From positions 124,001 to 188,000 of the forward strand of contig JAIXYQ010000007.1 in the NCBI GenBank assembly GCA_027490145.1: a stretch of 64,000 nucleotides of DNA, written 5' to 3'. Shown here in pieces: positions 56,120 to 64,000 of this stretch (the stretch's first letter is position 1; each line of letters begins with the position of its first letter). The DNA comes from Planctomycetaceae bacterium. GTDB lineage: Bacteria; Planctomycetota; Phycisphaerae; Phycisphaerales; SM1A02. The position numbers were made by a program, and so were the translations under genes. The notes under the pieces were generated by a model. It did not search any database. It saw nothing but the letters and a program-made list of their open reading frames with translations, and had not been told where the DNA came from.

Positions 56120-58366
56120 ATGCCACGCGCCATGCAGGCCATGATCCTGGTGACCGCGATGCTCTCGCTGTCGGCCTTCTGCATCGCCGATGATTCCTTC
56201 GTGTTCCTGTCGTTCTCGCTGGTCGCCGCAGCGCTCAGCGGTGTGCTTGCGCAGGGTGTCCGGCCGCGTCGGATGCCCACCATCGTCGCGCACTCGATCA
56301 TCGCCAGCCTCGTCGCCGCCGCCGTGGTCTCGGCGTTCATCGCCGGGCGCCCACCCGGCATCGAACAGGTCGGGTTCCTCTGCGGAACCGCACTGGTCAT
56401 CAAGCTCTTCGCGCGGCACCGTGCAGCCGACGAGCGGCACGTGCTCGCGCTGGGCTCGATCCTGCTCCTCGTGGCCGCACTCGACGCCACCGATGTGCTG
56501 GCGGGGCTTCCCCTGGTCATCGGATCGCTGCTGATGCCTGTCTGCGCGGCCGCGACCTGGGTGCAGGCGAGCACGGAGCGCGCTGGCGCGGCGCATGCGG
56601 CCCTGGTCCCCGCCGGATCGTTGCCGGTGGCGTTCGAGCCCACCACCGGCGCTGCACCCATGCGGAGCTGGACCGGCTTCGCGGTGGCTTCGGTCATCGT
56701 GACCGCCGTGTGCGCCTCGCTGGTGTTCCTCGGTTTCCCGCGCCAAGGCCTCGACGGGGAATCGTGGAGCCGCACGCGCACGGGCGGATTCTCGCTGCGC
56801 GTCAGCCTGGCCTCGGATGAACGCATCGAGGATTCGCGCACCGAGGTCATGACCGTGCGATGGATCGGGCCCGACGGCGTGGCGATCGAGCACAACGAGC
56901 CGTTGCACCTGCGTGGTGCGGTGTTCGATCGGTACGACCCCATCTCGCAGTCCTGGCAGGTGCCCCAGCAACCACGCCGCGAGTACATCGACGGCGCCGG
57001 TGAGGCGTTCGTGCCGTTCGTCGAGTCGGGCATCGATGCGCGGTTCCAGGTGTACCGGCAGGTCGTGCAGATGCGGGGGCTCGCCACGAACCAGGTCTTC
57101 AGCGTGCTCGCGCCGATCTCCATCCAGGCCGCCGAAGGGACGTCGGTCGCGTTCGACCAGGCCACGATGCTCCTCTCGGGTGCATCGAGCCGGATCGGCG
57201 AGTTCGATCGCTACACGGTGGCGGTCAAGCCGTACGCCAGCGATCGCGACATGACGGTGCTTTCGGGTGGGTTCATCGAGCCGGAGGCCGTGCCCACCTT
57301 CCCCGTGGCCGGCGTGCGCCCGTTGGCGCTGGACCTGTGGGAGCGATGGAAGCCCCGCGGACGCACCGTGCCCGACGTCGATGAGGCCCTGCGTCGACCG
57401 GCGGCGCGCTGGGAACGCAATCGCGCGGTGGCCACCGCCCTCGAGTCGGCGCTGCTCTCGGGGGAGTTTCGGTACACGACCGACCTGGGCTCGATCGTGC
57501 GTCGTCGCGGCGAGGACCCGATCGTGAACTTCCTGTCGTCGTCGCGCCAGGGCCACTGCCAGTACTTCGCCAGCGCACTCTGCGCCATGTGCCAGTCGAT
57601 GGGGGTGGATGCGCGCGTCGTGGCGGGCTTCATCGCCCTTGAGTACGACGCCGCGCAGTCGCAGTACATCGTGCGATCCTCCAACGCGCACGCCTGGGTC
57701 GAGGTCCGCACGGGCGATGCGCAGTGGACGACCTTCGATGGCACGCCGCCGATGACGCTCGAGGCCCTCCAGGCCGAGCAGCGCAGCTGGGCCGACGGAC
57801 TGCGATGGCTGTGGGACCCGCTGAACTTCGCCTGGACACGCCACGTGGTCAGCTTCGACGTTCAGGCGCAGGCCGAGCTCGTCGACCGCATGGCGAGCAC
57901 GCGCGAGGCGCTGGCCCGCCCGGTGCGCGCCACGCGCGAGGCAGTCGATGCCATCCGCCAGCGCCTGGCCGAGACGTTCTCTGGACTCGTGGGCGGCCTG
58001 TGGCTCGCCTCGATCGGGATGGTGCTTGCCGCGTCGATCGTCGTCGCTGCGCTGCTGCGGGTGAGGCGCCGACGGACGGAGCCACTCCTGGGCCCCGATG
58101 CCTCGCCCCGCGAGCGCGAACTGACCCGCCATTATCTGGATGCGCTCCGCGTCGCCCACCGGCGGGGCGCCATGCGCCGGGCCGGCATGACGCCATTGGA
58201 TGTAGCGGCCGAACTGGCCCAGCGCTCACCCGATGCTGCAGCGCACCTTCGGTCGGTGGTCGAGTCGTTCTACGCCGTCCGGTTCGGCGGGCAGCCGGCA
58301 ACCGCCGAACGCTGCTCTGCCGCCGCGCGAGCCCTGTCGGCGTTGCAGGGCGTGCGAACCCCATGA
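56120..58366 (+). CDS. TgpA-type membrane transglutaminase (DUF3488/transglutaminase-like)
   Basis: A 748-residue membrane protein. About six helices in the first 190 residues are followed by a periplasmic transglutaminase core and one more helix near residue 640. The catalytic triad is C480 (GHCQYFASAL), H524 (NAHAWVEV) and D540 (TFDGTPP). The C-terminal cytosolic tail has a DUF4129-like segment, MTPLDVAAELAQRSPDAAAH. ATG 56120 follows the DUF58 stop by 2 bases; TTG 56114 overlaps that stop and is an alternative. With DUF58 it probably forms an envelope protein-modifying complex. Confidence 0.9.
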   Translation: MPRAMQAMILVTAMLSLSAFCIADDSFVFLSFSLVAAALSGVLAQGVRPRRMPTIVAHSIIASLVAAAVVSAFIAGRPPGIEQVGFLCGTALVIKLFARHRAADERHVLALGSILLLVAALDATDVLAGLPLVIGSLLMPVCAAATWVQASTERAGAAHAALVPAGSLPVAFEPTTGAAPMRSWTGFAVASVIVTAVCASLVFLGFPRQGLDGESWSRTRTGGFSLRVSLASDERIEDSRTEVMTVRWIGPDGVAIEHNEPLHLRGAVFDRYDPISQSWQVPQQPRREYIDGAGEAFVPFVESGIDARFQVYRQVVQMRGLATNQVFSVLAPISIQAAEGTSVAFDQATMLLSGASSRIGEFDRYTVAVKPYASDRDMTVLSGGFIEPEAVPTFPVAGVRPLALDLWERWKPRGRTVPDVDEALRRPAARWERNRAVATALESALLSGEFRYTTDLGSIVRRRGEDPIVNFLSSSRQGHCQYFASALCAMCQSMGVDARVVAGFIALEYDAAQSQYIVRSSNAHAWVEVRTGDAQWTTFDGTPPMTLEALQAEQRSWADGLRWLWDPLNFAWTRHVVSFDVQAQAELVDRMASTREALARPVRATREAVDAIRQRLAETFSGLVGGLWLASIGMVLAASIVVAALLRVRRRRTEPLLGPDASPRERELTRHYLDALRVAHRRGAMRRAGMTPLDVAAELAQRSPDAAAHLRSVVESFYAVRFGGQPATAERCSAAARALSALQGVRTP

Positions 58367-58377
58367 TCCCCGCCGCG

Positions 58378-58383
58378 TAGGAT
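58378..58383 (+). promoter_or_regulatory. -10 box of the PilZ-like gene (leaderless)
   Basis: TAGGAT ends exactly 6 bases before the ATG at 58390. Confidence 0.45.
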
Positions 58384-58389
58384 GGGGTC

Positions 58390-59232
58390 ATGCCAGCGCA
58401 ACGATCCCGGACGGCGGAGTGGCGGCGGACCATGGCCCAGGTCTTCGAACGCGGCGGCGCGATCGAGGTCGCCATCGCCCGTCCCGGCATGGGCGCCGAA
58501 TCACGCGATGCCAGCGACCTGATCTGGCGACTGCATGTCGTGGAGTTGCGCGATGACGATGTGCTCGTCGAGTCGCCCGCCACGGTCGGCATGCCGATCC
58601 AGTTGCGCGATGGCGTGTCGCTCATCGGCGTGATCACGCTTGGACAGAATCGCTGGACGTTCACCACACGCAAGCTCGGCGATGTCCCCGGCCGCGAAGG
58701 CCGCGTGCTCCGACTCGAGCTCCCGGATGCGGTCGAGCGCTGCCTGCGTCGTCACCCGCGTCTTGAACTCGGCGGTCTCACGCCGCCCGAGATCGATGTC
58801 TTCCCGTTGCTCGATCCGGCCAGCGTGCACGATGCCCAGGTGGCCTACGACGCGGTCGCACGGGACTACCTCGAGCATGGCACGATCGGTGCCGAGCCGT
58901 CGCGGCGCCCGCAGGTCGGCCCCCCGGTCAAGGCTGAACTGATGAACATGGCCACCGGCGGCGTGGGACTTCGGGTCGATGCCACGGCCGCACCGGTCTT
59001 CGCACGCCACCGCACGTTCTGGCTGCGGATTCCCCTTGGTTCGTCGATGCCGGTGCCGATCGTGGTCGCCGCCAAGTTGGCGCATACGCGCCTGGACAGC
59101 AGCCAGCGGACCTACGTCGGCCTGGGCTTCGATTTCAGTTTCCACCCCGCCCATGCCGACACTCTCGCTCGGCAGCTCGCCCGCTACGCCCAGGCGCGCC
59201 AGGCCGAACAGTCGGCGCAGCGGCCGTCGTGA
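58390..59232 (+). CDS. PilZ/YcgR-like protein (possible c-di-GMP effector)
   Basis: 280 residues in two beta domains. The first (about 40-100) looks like a YcgR-N flagellar-brake fold. The second begins with RRHPR (residues 120-124), which fits the RxxxR c-di-GMP switch, and later has AELMNMATGGVGLRV, which fits a relaxed (D/N)x(S/A)xxG motif. These are the two contacts of PilZ domains, but both are weak. c-di-GMP binding is therefore a hypothesis. No flagellar or pilus gene is adjacent. Confidence 0.6.
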   Translation: MPAQRSRTAEWRRTMAQVFERGGAIEVAIARPGMGAESRDASDLIWRLHVVELRDDDVLVESPATVGMPIQLRDGVSLIGVITLGQNRWTFTTRKLGDVPGREGRVLRLELPDAVERCLRRHPRLELGGLTPPEIDVFPLLDPASVHDAQVAYDAVARDYLEHGTIGAEPSRRPQVGPPVKAELMNMATGGVGLRVDATAAPVFARHRTFWLRIPLGSSMPVPIVVAAKLAHTRLDSSQRTYVGLGFDFSFHPAHADTLARQLARYAQARQAEQSAQRPS

Positions 59233-59261
59233 TCGACCGCGGCGCACCCGTTCCGATCTCC

Positions 59262-59267
59262 TAGACT
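59262..59267 (+). promoter_or_regulatory. -10 box of the BI-1 gene
   Basis: TAGACT lies 28 bases before the ATG at 59296, with AGGGA as a weak Shine-Dalgarno between them. Confidence 0.4.
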
Positions 59268-59295
59268 TCCCAGCCACATTCCAGGGAACCACTCC

Positions 59296-60108
59296 ATGAC
59301 CCAGCTCCAATCCAGCAATCCCGTCTTCGCCGACCAGCTCTTCGACCAGAAGATCCATGCCCAGCCCGCCGGCGGCGTGGCCACCGTTCAGGGCGTGATC
59401 AACAAGACCGGCGCCTGCGCCATGCTCTGCGCGATCGCCGGTGCCATCGCGTACGCGATCACGGGCTCCAACCCCGGTTGGTCGATGGGGTTCATGATCG
59501 CCTCGCTGATCTTCAGCTTCGTGGCGTTCTTCGCCATCTGGCGCAACCCTGCGAGCGCCCGTTGGGTGGCGCCGGTGTACTCCCTCCTGCAGGGTGCAAC
59601 CATCGGCTCGGTCACGTTCTTCCTCGAGAAGATCCTCGAGTCCAAGGGCATCACGGTCGCGGGGGGCCTTGCGCTGCAGGCGTTCGTCATCACCATGGCG
59701 CTCATGGGCACCATGCTCGGCCTCTACAAGGCCCGCATCCTGCGTGGAGGCCAGACCTTCCAGATGGCGCTCACCGTGGCCACCGTCGGCTTGATGGTCG
59801 TCATGCTGATCGGCTTCGTGCTCTCGCTCTTCGGCGTGTCGCTGCCGTTCATCTCCATCGGCAGCGCCCTCGAGGGCGGCACCCCGGCGCTGATCGGCTT
59901 GGGGATCAACGTGCTGGTGCTGGGGCTTGCGTCGCTGTGGCTCGTGGTTGACTTCCGGGTCATCGATGACGCCGTGCAGGCCGGCGCGCCCCGTGAAGCC
60001 GAGTGGTATCTGGCCTTCGGCCTGGTGGTCACCCTCGTCTGGGTCTACATCGAGGCCCTCAAGTTGGCGTTCAGGCTGGCTGCCATGTTCGGCGGCAAGC
60101 GCGACTGA
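59296..60108 (+). CDS. Bax inhibitor-1/YccA-like membrane protein
   Basis: 270 residues with seven hydrophobic helices. The family pattern includes FFAIWRNPASARWVAPVYSL, LQGATIGSVTFFLEKILESK and the C-terminal EWYLAFGLVVTLVWVYIEAL. Bacterial members include Ca2+ leak channels; here the function is inferred from family only. It is followed after 59 bases by the B12-binding gene. Confidence 0.9.
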   Translation: MTQLQSSNPVFADQLFDQKIHAQPAGGVATVQGVINKTGACAMLCAIAGAIAYAITGSNPGWSMGFMIASLIFSFVAFFAIWRNPASARWVAPVYSLLQGATIGSVTFFLEKILESKGITVAGGLALQAFVITMALMGTMLGLYKARILRGGQTFQMALTVATVGLMVVMLIGFVLSLFGVSLPFISIGSALEGGTPALIGLGINVLVLGLASLWLVVDFRVIDDAVQAGAPREAEWYLAFGLVVTLVWVYIEALKLAFRLAAMFGGKRD

Positions 60109-60167
60109 CGATAACTGGGCAAGCGTCGGGGTGAATCCCCGCCTGCCTTGCATGCGAAGCCGCGAGC

Positions 60168-61250
60168 GTGAACCCCGCAAGCCGACAGGCTGCCGAGACG
60201 ATCGATGGCGTGTCCCGCGCCATCGCGGGTTGGGCTGCGGCCCGCCTGCTCGAGCGCGTCCCCGGCATCCAGGCGCGATACGGCCCGGATGCGGAGCGGC
60301 TCTGGAAGGCTGAGATGCTCCAGCGGCTCGGTCACCTCGCGGTGGCGGTGGCCTTCGAGCGCGTCGAGTTGCTGGTCGAACAGGTGCAGTGGTCCCGCGT
60401 GGCGTTCTCGTCGCGGCAGGTGCACGACACCGACGTCGTCGAGAGCATGCACGCGCTGCGCGATGTGCTGGCCGAGCAGCTTCCCAAGCAGGCGATGGTG
60501 GCATGCCGCGTCGTGGATCAGGCCTTGGAGCGCGTGGCCGGCACGGCCGTGCCGCAGCCGAGTTCACTGCTCAATGCCACGGGTGGGGATTCGACCGCCG
60601 CACGGCTGTACCTGCTGCATCTGCTCGAACGCAATCGCGATCGAGCCTGGCACGTCGTGCATGGTGCTCGCCTCTCCGGCCGCACGCTGGCGCAGGTCTA
60701 CGAACGCATCCTGGTGCCCAGCATGGCCGAGGTCGGCCGCATGTGGCACATGCAGGAAGCATCGATCGCCGATGAGCACTTCGTGACCAACGCCACCCAG
60801 GCGATGATGGCCCAGTTGCGCATGGACGTGCCCGTCGAGGGCGAGCGGCCCTGGCGCGTGCTGGCCACCAGCGTCGGTGGCGACCACCACGACATGGGCG
60901 TCCGCATGCTCGCCGATCTCTTCGAGGTAGCCGGCTGGAAGGTCGAGTGCCTGGGTGCGAACACGCCCGCCGACGAGATCGTGGCCGTGCTCGATGGATC
61001 CCAGACCGGTCGCCCCATCCATGTGCTCGCCCTGGGCATCGGCAGTTCGCTCTCGCTGCGCCCGCTTGCCGACACGATCGCCGCGGTGCGCGCATCGCGT
61101 GCGGCGGACGGTGTCCGGATCATCGTGGGCGGCCAGCCGTTCCAGATCGTCCCGGACCTCTGGAAGCTCGTGGGCGCCGACGCCTGCGCACCGAACTTCA
61201 GCGAAGCGGTGCAGCAGTCCGAGCGCATGATGCTCGCGCCGGCGTCCTGA
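60168..61250 (+). CDS. B12-binding light-sensor-type protein without a DNA-binding domain
   Basis: 360 residues. The C-terminal half has the fold of CarH/LitR sensors. A helical B12-binding-2 segment (about 145-220) contains W193-x9-E203-H204 (WHMQEASIADEH), the motif that caps the upper face of adenosylcobalamin in CarH. The Rossmann-like B12 domain (229-355) has D-x-H-x-x-G with H241 as probable lower ligand (GGDHHDMGVRML). The N-terminal 130 residues are helical and match no MerR helix-turn-helix. It could be an adaptor or the sensory half of a protein-protein switch. GTG start; the leader holds a nested hairpin (60119-60151). Confidence 0.82.
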   Translation: MNPASRQAAETIDGVSRAIAGWAAARLLERVPGIQARYGPDAERLWKAEMLQRLGHLAVAVAFERVELLVEQVQWSRVAFSSRQVHDTDVVESMHALRDVLAEQLPKQAMVACRVVDQALERVAGTAVPQPSSLLNATGGDSTAARLYLLHLLERNRDRAWHVVHGARLSGRTLAQVYERILVPSMAEVGRMWHMQEASIADEHFVTNATQAMMAQLRMDVPVEGERPWRVLATSVGGDHHDMGVRMLADLFEVAGWKVECLGANTPADEIVAVLDGSQTGRPIHVLALGIGSSLSLRPLADTIAAVRASRAADGVRIIVGGQPFQIVPDLWKLVGADACAPNFSEAVQQSERMMLAPAS

Positions 61251-61265
61251 CCCGGGGCGGGGGCG

Positions 61266-62522
61266 TCAACCCTCGAAGCGAGCGAACACCAGGCTGGTGT
61301 TGTGGCCACCGAAGCCGAAGGAATTGTTGATCGCGTAGCGGATCGATCGTTCCTTGGCGTGGTTGGGAACGAAGTCCAGATCGAACCCGTCGTCGGGGCT
61401 GTGCAGGTTGATCGTCGGTGGCAGGATGCCGGTCTTCACGGCCATGACCGTGGCGATCGTCTCGATGCCGCCTGCGGCGCCGAGGCCGTGTCCGGTCACG
61501 CCCTTCGTGCTGCTGACCGAGAGCCGCTGGGCGTGGAGCCCGAAGACCTGCTTCACGGCGGCGACTTCGGCGGCATCGCCGAGCGGCGTGCTCGTGCCGT
61601 GCGCGTTGATGTAGCCGATCGCGTCGGGCGAGAGCTGGGCGTCGGCCAGGGCATTGACCATCGCGCGTTGCGCCCCGGCCCCGGCCGGATCCGGCGCAGC
61701 GATGTGATGGGCATCGCCGCTGACGCCGTAGCCGACGAGTTCGGCGTAGATCCTGGCACCGCGGGCCTTGGCATGCTCGAGCTCCTCGAGCACGATCACT
61801 CCCGCGCCTTCGGACAGCACGAAGCCGTCGCGGTCGCGGTCGAAGGGCCTGCTTGCCTCGGTGGGAGCGTCGTTGCGCGTGCTGAGTGCCTTCATCGCGG
61901 CGAAGCTGGCCATGCAGAGCTGCGTGACCGAGCCCTCGGCGCCGCCGGCGATCATGACGTCGGCATCACCGCGCTGGATGAAGTGGTACGCCGCACCGAT
62001 GGCGTGGCTTCCGCTGGCGCAGGCCGTGGCCGTGGCCACGTTCGAGCCCCGCAGGCCGAACCGGATGCTCACGTGGCCCGAGCAGGAGTTCAGCATGAGC
62101 TTGGGCACGGTGAACGGGTTCACCATGCGGGGACCGGACTGGGCGATCTTGTTGATGCCCTGCTCGATCGTCTCGATGCCGCCGATGCCGCTGCCGATGG
62201 CCACGCCGCGGCGGTACGGGTCGCCCGAGGTGAAGTCGATGCCGCTGTCCATCGCGGCCTCGCAGGCGGCCGTGTAGCCGAAGATGCAGTAGCGGTCCAT
62301 GCGCTTGGCATCGCGGGGATCGAGCACCTTGGTGAAGTCCAGGTTGCGGACCTCGCCGCCGAAGGTGACGGACCAGTCGCCGCTCTGCTGGAAGGCGGTC
62401 ACCGGTCCGATGCCGGAACGGCCATGGATCATGGAATCCCAGGTGGCGGGGGCCGAGTGGCCGCAGTCGGTCACGGCCCCAAGGCCGGTGACCACGACGC
62501 GTCGCAGGGTCAGGGTGCGCAT
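61266..62522 (-). CDS. fabF: Beta-ketoacyl-ACP synthase II
   Basis: A 418-residue condensing enzyme that elongates acyl-ACP with malonyl-ACP. The Cys-His-His site is C168 (TATACASGSHAIGA), the His of NAHGTSTPLGD and the His of VTGHGLGAAGG. Length is normal. TAGGTT lies 9 bases before the ATG. It is transcribed after acpP on the same strand (136-base gap). Confidence 0.96.
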   Translation of the reverse strand: MRTLTLRRVVVTGLGAVTDCGHSAPATWDSMIHGRSGIGPVTAFQQSGDWSVTFGGEVRNLDFTKVLDPRDAKRMDRYCIFGYTAACEAAMDSGIDFTSGDPYRRGVAIGSGIGGIETIEQGINKIAQSGPRMVNPFTVPKLMLNSCSGHVSIRFGLRGSNVATATACASGSHAIGAAYHFIQRGDADVMIAGGAEGSVTQLCMASFAAMKALSTRNDAPTEASRPFDRDRDGFVLSEGAGVIVLEELEHAKARGARIYAELVGYGVSGDAHHIAAPDPAGAGAQRAMVNALADAQLSPDAIGYINAHGTSTPLGDAAEVAAVKQVFGLHAQRLSVSSTKGVTGHGLGAAGGIETIATVMAVKTGILPPTINLHSPDDGFDLDFVPNHAKERSIRYAINNSFGFGGHNTSLVFARFEG

Positions 62523-62531
62523 GGACCGGAG

Positions 62532-62537
62532 AACCTA
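62532..62537 (-). promoter_or_regulatory. -10 box of fabF
   Basis: TAGGTT on the minus strand ends 9 bases before the fabF ATG. Confidence 0.35.
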
Positions 62538-62658
62538 CACAAAAAGCACCAAGGAGGGCGCGTGGGCGCCCCCCTTGGGTGTGTTCGGTCGATCGTCCGA
62601 GGCATGCGGCCGGATCGGTGCGCCCGGGAAGCCCGGAGCCCGCCAGCCGCAGCCCGGA

Positions 62659-62910
62659 TCAGTTGCCGGCAGCCTTGCGCTGCTTGATGTAGTCGATGGC
62701 CAAGCCCACGGTCTGCAACTTCTCGCTGTCGCCTTCCGGGATCTTGGTGCCGAACTCCTCCTCGAAGGCCATCAGCAACTCGACCATGTCGAGGCTGTCG
62801 GCATTCAGGTCGGTCATGAAGTTCGTCTCGCGCTTGATCTCGGCCTTCTCGACCTTGATCTTGTCGGCGATGATGTTGATCACCTTGGCTTCAATCTCTG
62901 CTTCGGTCAA
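62659..62910 (-). CDS. acpP: Acyl carrier protein, TTG start
   Basis: An 83-residue ACP carrying fatty-acyl chains. The phosphopantetheine site is S39 in NADSLDMVEL, inside an acidic helix bundle. No ATG or GTG fits the N-terminus. TTG at 62910 is preceded by a strong AGGAGG 7 bases upstream. TATACT (62950-62955, minus strand) supplies a promoter, and the leader is about 33 bases. It lies between fabF and the divergent fabG. Confidence 0.94.
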   Translation of the reverse strand: MTEAEIEAKVINIIADKIKVEKAEIKRETNFMTDLNADSLDMVELLMAFEEEFGTKIPEGDSEKLQTVGLAIDYIKQRKAAGN

Positions 62911-62949
62911 AGGGGTGCCTCCTGCAACGGCGGAATGCCGTGGGGGCGG

Positions 62950-62955
62950 AGTATA
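62950..62955 (-). promoter_or_regulatory. -10 box of acpP
   Basis: TATACT on the minus strand, 39 bases before the TTG start. Confidence 0.5.
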
Positions 62956-62994
62956 GCGATGCCGGGCGAACCCGTCGGGGTGGTTCGTGGCCGA

Positions 62995-63000
62995 TACACT
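62995..63000 (+). promoter_or_regulatory. -10 box of fabG
   Basis: TACACT predicts a transcript starting near 63007, which excludes the only in-frame upstream GTG at 62940. Confidence 0.4.
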
Positions 63001-63041
63001 CGCGGAGAGCGCTCCCCGCGCCAAGAGGAAAGGATCCTGCC

Positions 63042-63776
63042 ATCGAACGTCGCGTCGCCATCGTCACTGGAGCCAGCCGAGGCATCGGCAAGGCCATCGC
63101 CCTTCGACTTGCCCGTGACGGGCGGCATGTCGTGGCCGTCGCGCGCAACGCCGAGGCCCTGGCGGACGTCGTCGCCGCCATCACCGCCGCAGGCGGCAGC
63201 GCCGAAGCCCGCTCGTGCGATCTCGCCGATGCGGCGGGCTTCGCGCAGTTGGTGGAGGACGTGGCCTCGGCACATGGCCGGCTCGACATCCTGGTCAACA
63301 ACGCGGGCATCACCCGCGACGGGCTGATCCTGCGCATGAGCGACGAGGACTTCGACACCGTGCTCTCGGTGAACCTGCGGAGTTGCTTCGCCGGCTGCCG
63401 TGCCGCCAGCCGTCACATGCTGCGCGGGAAGTGGGGCCGCATCGTGAACGTCGGCTCCGTCAGCGGCATCAGCGGCAACGCTGGCCAGGCGAACTACGCC
63501 GCGGCCAAGGCCGGCGTGATCGGCCTCACCAAGACGATCGCCCAGGAACTCGGCTCCAAGGGGATCACGGCCAACGTGATCGCGCCGGGCTTCATCTCGA
63601 CCGACATGACCGATGCCTTGCCGCAGATCGTCAAGGACAAGGCCATCGAGCACATCCCGGTGCGCCGCTTCGGCACGCCCGATGACATCGCGGCGGCCGT
63701 GGCCTTCGTGAGTTCAGACGAAGCCAGCTACTTGACCGGCCATGTGCTGGTGGTCGATGGCGGCATGACGATGTGA
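63042..63776 (+). CDS. fabG: 3-oxoacyl-ACP reductase, apparent ATC start
   Basis: A 244-residue SDR reductase reducing 3-oxoacyl-ACP with NADPH. The cofactor loop TGASRGIG, NNAG, catalytic Ser (NVGSVSG) and Tyr-Lys (NYAAAKAG), and C-terminal VDGGMTM are complete. The reading frame has no ATG, GTG or TTG between 62940 and the glycine loop. ATC at 63042 follows AGGA with a 7-base spacing and gives the expected start (M)ERRVAIVTGASRG. A non-canonical start, or a one-base ATG to ATC change, is the best reading. Confidence 0.9.
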   Translation: MERRVAIVTGASRGIGKAIALRLARDGRHVVAVARNAEALADVVAAITAAGGSAEARSCDLADAAGFAQLVEDVASAHGRLDILVNNAGITRDGLILRMSDEDFDTVLSVNLRSCFAGCRAASRHMLRGKWGRIVNVGSVSGISGNAGQANYAAAKAGVIGLTKTIAQELGSKGITANVIAPGFISTDMTDALPQIVKDKAIEHIPVRRFGTPDDIAAAVAFVSSDEASYLTGHVLVVDGGMTM

Positions 63777-63781
63777 TGCAG

Positions 63782-63844
63782 GCGCCCCCGCGGGGGCGCG
63801 ATTCCACGCCCAGCATGTGACAGGAGCCCCGATCGGGGCTCCTG
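63782..63844. terminator. Hairpins after fabG, the second a likely bidirectional terminator
   Basis: A palindrome GCGCCCCCG/CGGGGGCGC (63782-63799) is followed by a perfect 10-bp stem, CAGGAGCCCC (63821-63830) with GGGGCTCCTG (63835-63844), loop GATC. The T-run is poor. It lies between fabG and the convergent partial gene. Confidence 0.6.
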
Positions 63845-63874
63845 GTGTTGCATGCGTGTGCGTCCGGCGCGAGG

Positions 63875-64000
63875 TCAGTTGCCGGAGGGGTTCGGCCCCG
63901 TCGGGGCGGGCAGCGGTTCGGCCGGCGGCTTGCGTCGCATCGGTGCGCCGCCACCACCCACGCCTGATCCCATCTTGGGGGCCTCGCTGTCGCCCTCTTC
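63875..64000 (-). CDS. C-terminal end of a low-complexity protein (partial)
   Basis: 41 codons and a stop are visible on the minus strand, running off the window edge. The residues are Gly/Pro/Arg-rich: EAPKMGSGVGGGGAPMRRKP then PAEPLPAPTGPNPSGN. This is probably the disordered tail of a larger protein. The family cannot be judged. Confidence 0.45.
   Translation of the reverse strand, partial: EEGDSEAPKMGSGVGGGGAPMRRKPPAEPLPAPTGPNPSGN

Noticed and set aside
60119-60167. Possible second cobalamin riboswitch before the B12-binding protein gene
   Set aside because: GGGGTGAATCCCC resembles part of the core, but the B12 box and the AAGTC..CC strand are missing; a simple nested hairpin explains it.
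62940-63776. GTG at 62940 as the fabG start
   Set aside because: It would add 34 residues unlike FabG, lies upstream of the likely fabG -10 box, and overlaps the acpP promoter.

Overview
This is a 64 kb, high-GC chromosomal window from a Gram-negative-type bacterium that I place in the Planctomycetota, probably a Phycisphaerae-like lineage. The evidence is the 16S rRNA gene (25692-27181, isolated from any 23S or 5S), a PEP-CTERM-like surface protein, prepilin-like secretion signals, coiled-coil-plus-barrel porins, an LptD-type outer-membrane protein and duplicated clpP genes. There is no CRISPR array, no tRNA and no recognisable transposon or prophage. Almost everything is housekeeping plus envelope functions, packed with short intergenic gaps.

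Layout. 1-5.7 kb: moxR ATPase; a cobalamin riboswitch driving a small secreted protein; the clpP2-clpP1 pair; an FHA-histidine kinase divergent from holA. 6-10.8 kb: three related porins, two in tandem. 10.8-16.5 kb: a purS-purL fusion, purQ, a TM2 protein and a DUF4139 protein. 16.6-24.4 kb: a winged-helix regulator, rsmA and rny, then an ABC-2-type permease and acnA. 24.5-28.7 kb: comF, the orphan 16S gene with its own promoter and terminator, a TIM-barrel isomerase, and a candidate structured RNA. 28.7-35.7 kb: a PepSY-FKBP protein, an M29 aminopeptidase, threonine aldolase, a LON-domain protein, an EVE protein, LemA and RuvB. 35.8-46.5 kb: LptD and UbiA divergent from ribH-nusB-ftsY, then a prepilin-like gene, hrpB and a LOG-family gene. 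46.6-52.8 kb: folC, leuS and an exported ClpP-like protease. 52.9-64 kb: a DUF4026/DUF2314-like gene broken by an in-frame TAG, DUF58 and TgpA-type transglutaminase genes, a PilZ-like protein, BI-1, a B12-binding light-sensor-type protein, and fabF-acpP-fabG.

The strongest window-wide signal is regulatory. Many first genes have a TA(C/G)NNT hexamer ending only 6-7 bases before the start codon, so transcription should begin at or beside the start codon (leaderless mRNA). Genes inside operons instead carry Shine-Dalgarno sequences or overlap the preceding stop codon (ATGA or GTGA). Divergent pairs can share the TA of two overlapping -10 boxes.

Other points for a second look: a B12 riboswitch in front of a transcobalamin-like, PEP-CTERM-tailed protein; a ClpP1 whose catalytic Asp is Asn; a ClpP-fold lipoprotein with a long coiled coil; a B12-binding protein carrying the W-x9-EH light-sensor motif but no DNA-binding domain; a structured RNA candidate at 28438-28603; and apparent TTG and ATC starts in acpP and fabG.
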